From: Candidatus Cloacimonadota bacterium
Lineage (GTDB): Bacteria > Hydrothermota > E44-bin80
Reading direction: 5' to 3'
Assembly (NCBI GenBank): GCA_004376305.1
Contig: SOKD01000120.1
Coordinates: forward strand, 1-7,625
Length of the DNA stretch: 7,625 bases
Shown here in pieces: positions 6,400 to 7,625 of this stretch. The notes beneath the pieces are model-generated. The model had not been told where the DNA came from, did not search any database, and saw only the letters and a list, made by a program, of their open reading frames with translations. Within the stretch, counting starts at the first letter, position 1. Each line of letters begins with the position of its first letter. Both the position numbers and the translations under genes were made by a program.

Positions 6400-6427
6400 T
6401 TGACAATGACAAACCATTTGTTATAAT
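6400..6427 (+). promoter_or_regulatory. Strong sigma-70 promoter for the lipoprotein gene
   Basis: TTGACA (6400-6405), a 16-bp spacer and TATAAT (6422-6427) are both perfect hexamers. The spacer carries an inverted repeat, ACAAA-CCA-TTTGT (6409-6421), abutting the -10 box, and a tandem TGACAA (6401-6412). The transcript would start near 6434 and have a leader of about 150 nt before the lipoprotein ATG. Confidence 0.7.
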
Positions 6428-6445
6428 GAACAAAAGCTTTACGGG

Positions 6446-6520
6446 ATGATGTATATCAAACCAAAACGGAAAGAACTGCTCAGAGCAACGAATGAATCAC
6501 TGCAGGTTCTTGAGCAATAA
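6446..6520 (+). CDS. Possible 24-codon leader ORF
   Basis: An ATG-ATG at 6446 opens a frame of 24 codons ending in TAA at 6518-6520. The product begins MMYIKPKRKELLRA and is basic at its N terminus. It starts about 12 nt after the predicted transcription start, with only a weak GGG just before the ATG, so translation would be poor. It could be a leader peptide that affects the lipoprotein gene 63 nt downstream, or an accidental frame. I recognise no homologue. Confidence 0.2.
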   Translation: MMYIKPKRKELLRATNESLQVLEQ

Positions 6521-6583
6521 TCTTATAATCAACAAAGAAATTGCCGGAAGATTCTCACACACGATTCATGAAGGAGGATACGA

Positions 6584-6985
6584 ATGTCTACAATGAAACT
6601 GTTTGTATTGATTGCTTTATTGCTGTTTACTGGATGTAAACTGGACAGGATTCCCCCGTCAGTTATCCAAACAGATCCTCGGGATGGATCGATGGATGTT
6701 TTTCCAACACTATCGGAAATTTCAGTAACATTCTCCGAACCGATGAAGGATAAAAACTGGTCGTGGTGCTACGAAGAGAAGAAACACTTCCCTGAAACAA
6801 TGGGGGAAGCATATTACACGGACAACAACACGCGGTGTGTCCTACCCGTAAAATTGCAACCAAATACTGAATATATCATTTGGATCAATCTTAACAAGTT
6901 CAATAACTTTCGTGACAGGAGCGGCAATCCGGTTAAACCATACAAATTCATGTTCAGCACCACCGATGATACGTACAGGAATTAA
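6584..6985 (+). CDS. Small lipoprotein with one Ig-like (Big_5-type) domain
   Basis: This is a 133-residue protein. A basic start and hydrophobic stretch (5-15) run into the lipobox-like Phe-Thr-Gly-Cys, so Cys18 is the likely lipidated residue and the mature protein would be membrane-anchored. The rest is a single complete Ig-like domain of the Big_5/SbsA type: IPPSVIQTDPRDGSMDVFPT (23-42), VTFSEPM (48-54), LQPNTEYIIWI (91-101) and the closing RSGNPVKPYKFMFSTTD (112-128). The family is usually part of larger surface proteins; here it stands alone. Two further cysteines (62 and 85) could pair outside the cytoplasm. The start is set by AAGGAGG (6571-6577), 6 nt upstream; Met4 is a weaker alternative. 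The promoter at 6400-6427 fits it. Its ligand or role is unknown. Confidence 0.8.
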   Translation: MSTMKLFVLIALLLFTGCKLDRIPPSVIQTDPRDGSMDVFPTLSEISVTFSEPMKDKNWSWCYEEKKHFPETMGEAYYTDNNTRCVLPVKLQPNTEYIIWINLNKFNNFRDRSGNPVKPYKFMFSTTDDTYRN

Positions 6986-7019
6986 TAAGTCTTCCTTCCC
7001 CATCTTTCCCGTTTTTTAC

Positions 7020-7048
7020 TTGACTTGATACTGTTTTTGCGTTATAAA
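7020..7048 (+). promoter_or_regulatory. Sigma-70-type promoter for the carboxylase gene
   Basis: TTGACT (7020-7025), a 17-bp spacer and TATAAA (7043-7048) each match the consensus at five of six positions. Transcription would start near 7055, about 53 nt before the ATG at 7108. It gives the carboxylase its own transcript, separate from the lipoprotein gene that ends at 6985. I see no hairpin-plus-T-run terminator between them. Confidence 0.6.
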
Positions 7049-7107
7049 ATTGCTATCAAAAATGAACTCGAAGGAAATTTCGCCAAAAAGGAGAATAAAG
7101 GAGTAAT

Positions 7108-7625
7108 ATGAAGCGAATAGAAACGCGCATAGATATCAAGAGCAAACAATTTCAGGAGAGAAGGAAATACAACCTGAAACTGCTCGATGAATTTAAGAAA
7201 CGATATGAGGAAATACGTGCGGGAGGATCGGAACGGGCGCGAAAGAAACATCTGGAGAGAGGGAAAATCCTTGTTCGGAACAGAATCGAGCTCCTCCTTG
7301 ATAAAAATACCCCTTTTCTTGAATTAAGTTCACTTGCAGCAATCGATATGTATGATAATCAAGCTCCCTCTGCTGGTGTCATTACCGGAATTGGAAGGGT
7401 AAGTGGACATGAGGTGATGATCGTTGCCAATGATGCAACCGTAAAAGGGGGAACCTATTTTCCGGTAACCATAAAGAAACACATACGTGCACAGGAAATT
7501 GCCATAAAAAATCACCTTCCCTGTATTTATCTTGTTGATTCAGGGGGGATTTTCCTCCCTTATCAATCAGAGACATTTCCTGACAGGGACCATTTCGGAA
7601 GAATATTTTACAATCAAGCGCGTAT
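7108..7625 (+). CDS. Acyl-CoA carboxylase carboxyltransferase (beta) subunit, 3-methylcrotonyl-CoA carboxylase type, 3' truncated by window
   Basis: The first 172 codons are present and the frame is open at the right edge; full-length relatives are about 500-540 residues. The family moves a carboxyl group from carboxybiotin to an acyl-CoA in the cytoplasm. The N-terminal helix [19 protein letters not shown] (42-60), then [17 protein letters not shown] (62-78), GVITGIGRV (90-98) and [13 protein letters not shown] (107-119), follow the family closely. [13 protein letters not shown] (159-171), after YLVDSGG (141-147), is the pattern I associate with 3-methylcrotonyl-CoA and geranyl-CoA carboxylase beta subunits rather than propionyl-CoA ones. 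That suggests leucine or isoprenoid breakdown, though the acyl substrate is inferred. The start has AAAGGAG (7097-7103) 4 nt upstream. The biotin-carrying alpha subunit gene is not in view and may lie downstream. Confidence 0.9.
   Translation, partial: MKRIETRIDIKSKQFQERRKYNLKLLDEFKKRYEEIRAGGSERARKKHLERGKILVRNRIELLLDKNTPFLELSSLAAIDMYDNQAPSAGVITGIGRVSGHEVMIVANDATVKGGTYFPVTIKKHIRAQEIAIKNHLPCIYLVDSGGIFLPYQSETFPDRDHFGRIFYNQAR

Noticed and set aside
6986..7019. Pyrimidine-rich stretch with a T run after the lipoprotein gene, as a terminator
   Set aside because: It contains almost only C and T, so there is no partner for a hairpin stem.

Overview
This looks like a bacterial chromosomal window of moderately low G+C (about 40% by eye), with compact genes, strong AGGAGG-type ribosome binding sites and near-consensus sigma-70 promoters. 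Two secreted proteins with the GWxTD domain point to the Bacteroidota/FCB assemblage or one of the deep candidate phyla where this domain is common. That placement is inference and I cannot name a species. I see no transposase, integrase, phage gene, rRNA, tRNA or CRISPR array.

Left part (1-3981, all minus strand). Reading in the direction of transcription, a strong promoter (4055-4027) leads into a slipin/stomatin (SPFH, band 7) gene. It is broken by a frameshift at about 3618 that looks like an 11-bp deletion. Two tandem, translationally coupled genes follow for exported GWxTD-domain proteins (GTG start at 3137, then a start at 1923 or 1920). After a further promoter (554-526) comes a cheW chemotaxis adaptor. 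The first seven codons of another gene, which reads like a response regulator (possibly cheB), run off the left edge.

Middle (4027-6427). Divergent from the slipin promoter is a plus-strand gene for a 353-residue protein with four zf-TFIIB-type zinc ribbons, an unusually high number. It ends 4 bp from the stop of a convergent minus-strand gene for a 361-residue all-TPR protein with an exact 40-residue period. The TPR gene has its own candidate promoter, back to back with a very strong plus-strand promoter (6400-6427).

Right part (6427-7625, plus strand). A leader of about 150 nt contains a possible 24-codon ORF. It is followed by a small lipoprotein made of one Ig-like (Big_5-type) domain. 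A separate promoter (7020-7048) then drives the start of an acyl-CoA carboxylase carboxyltransferase (beta) subunit of the 3-methylcrotonyl-CoA carboxylase type, cut by the right edge.

The most notable points are the damaged slipin at the head of a membrane/secreted-protein operon, the paired GWxTD proteins (one with a substituted signature and a 9-G tract near its 3' end), the four-ribbon zinc protein, and the strong, closely spaced divergent promoters. I found no clearly new system. The slipin plus GWxTD pair is the best candidate for an uncharacterised functional unit.
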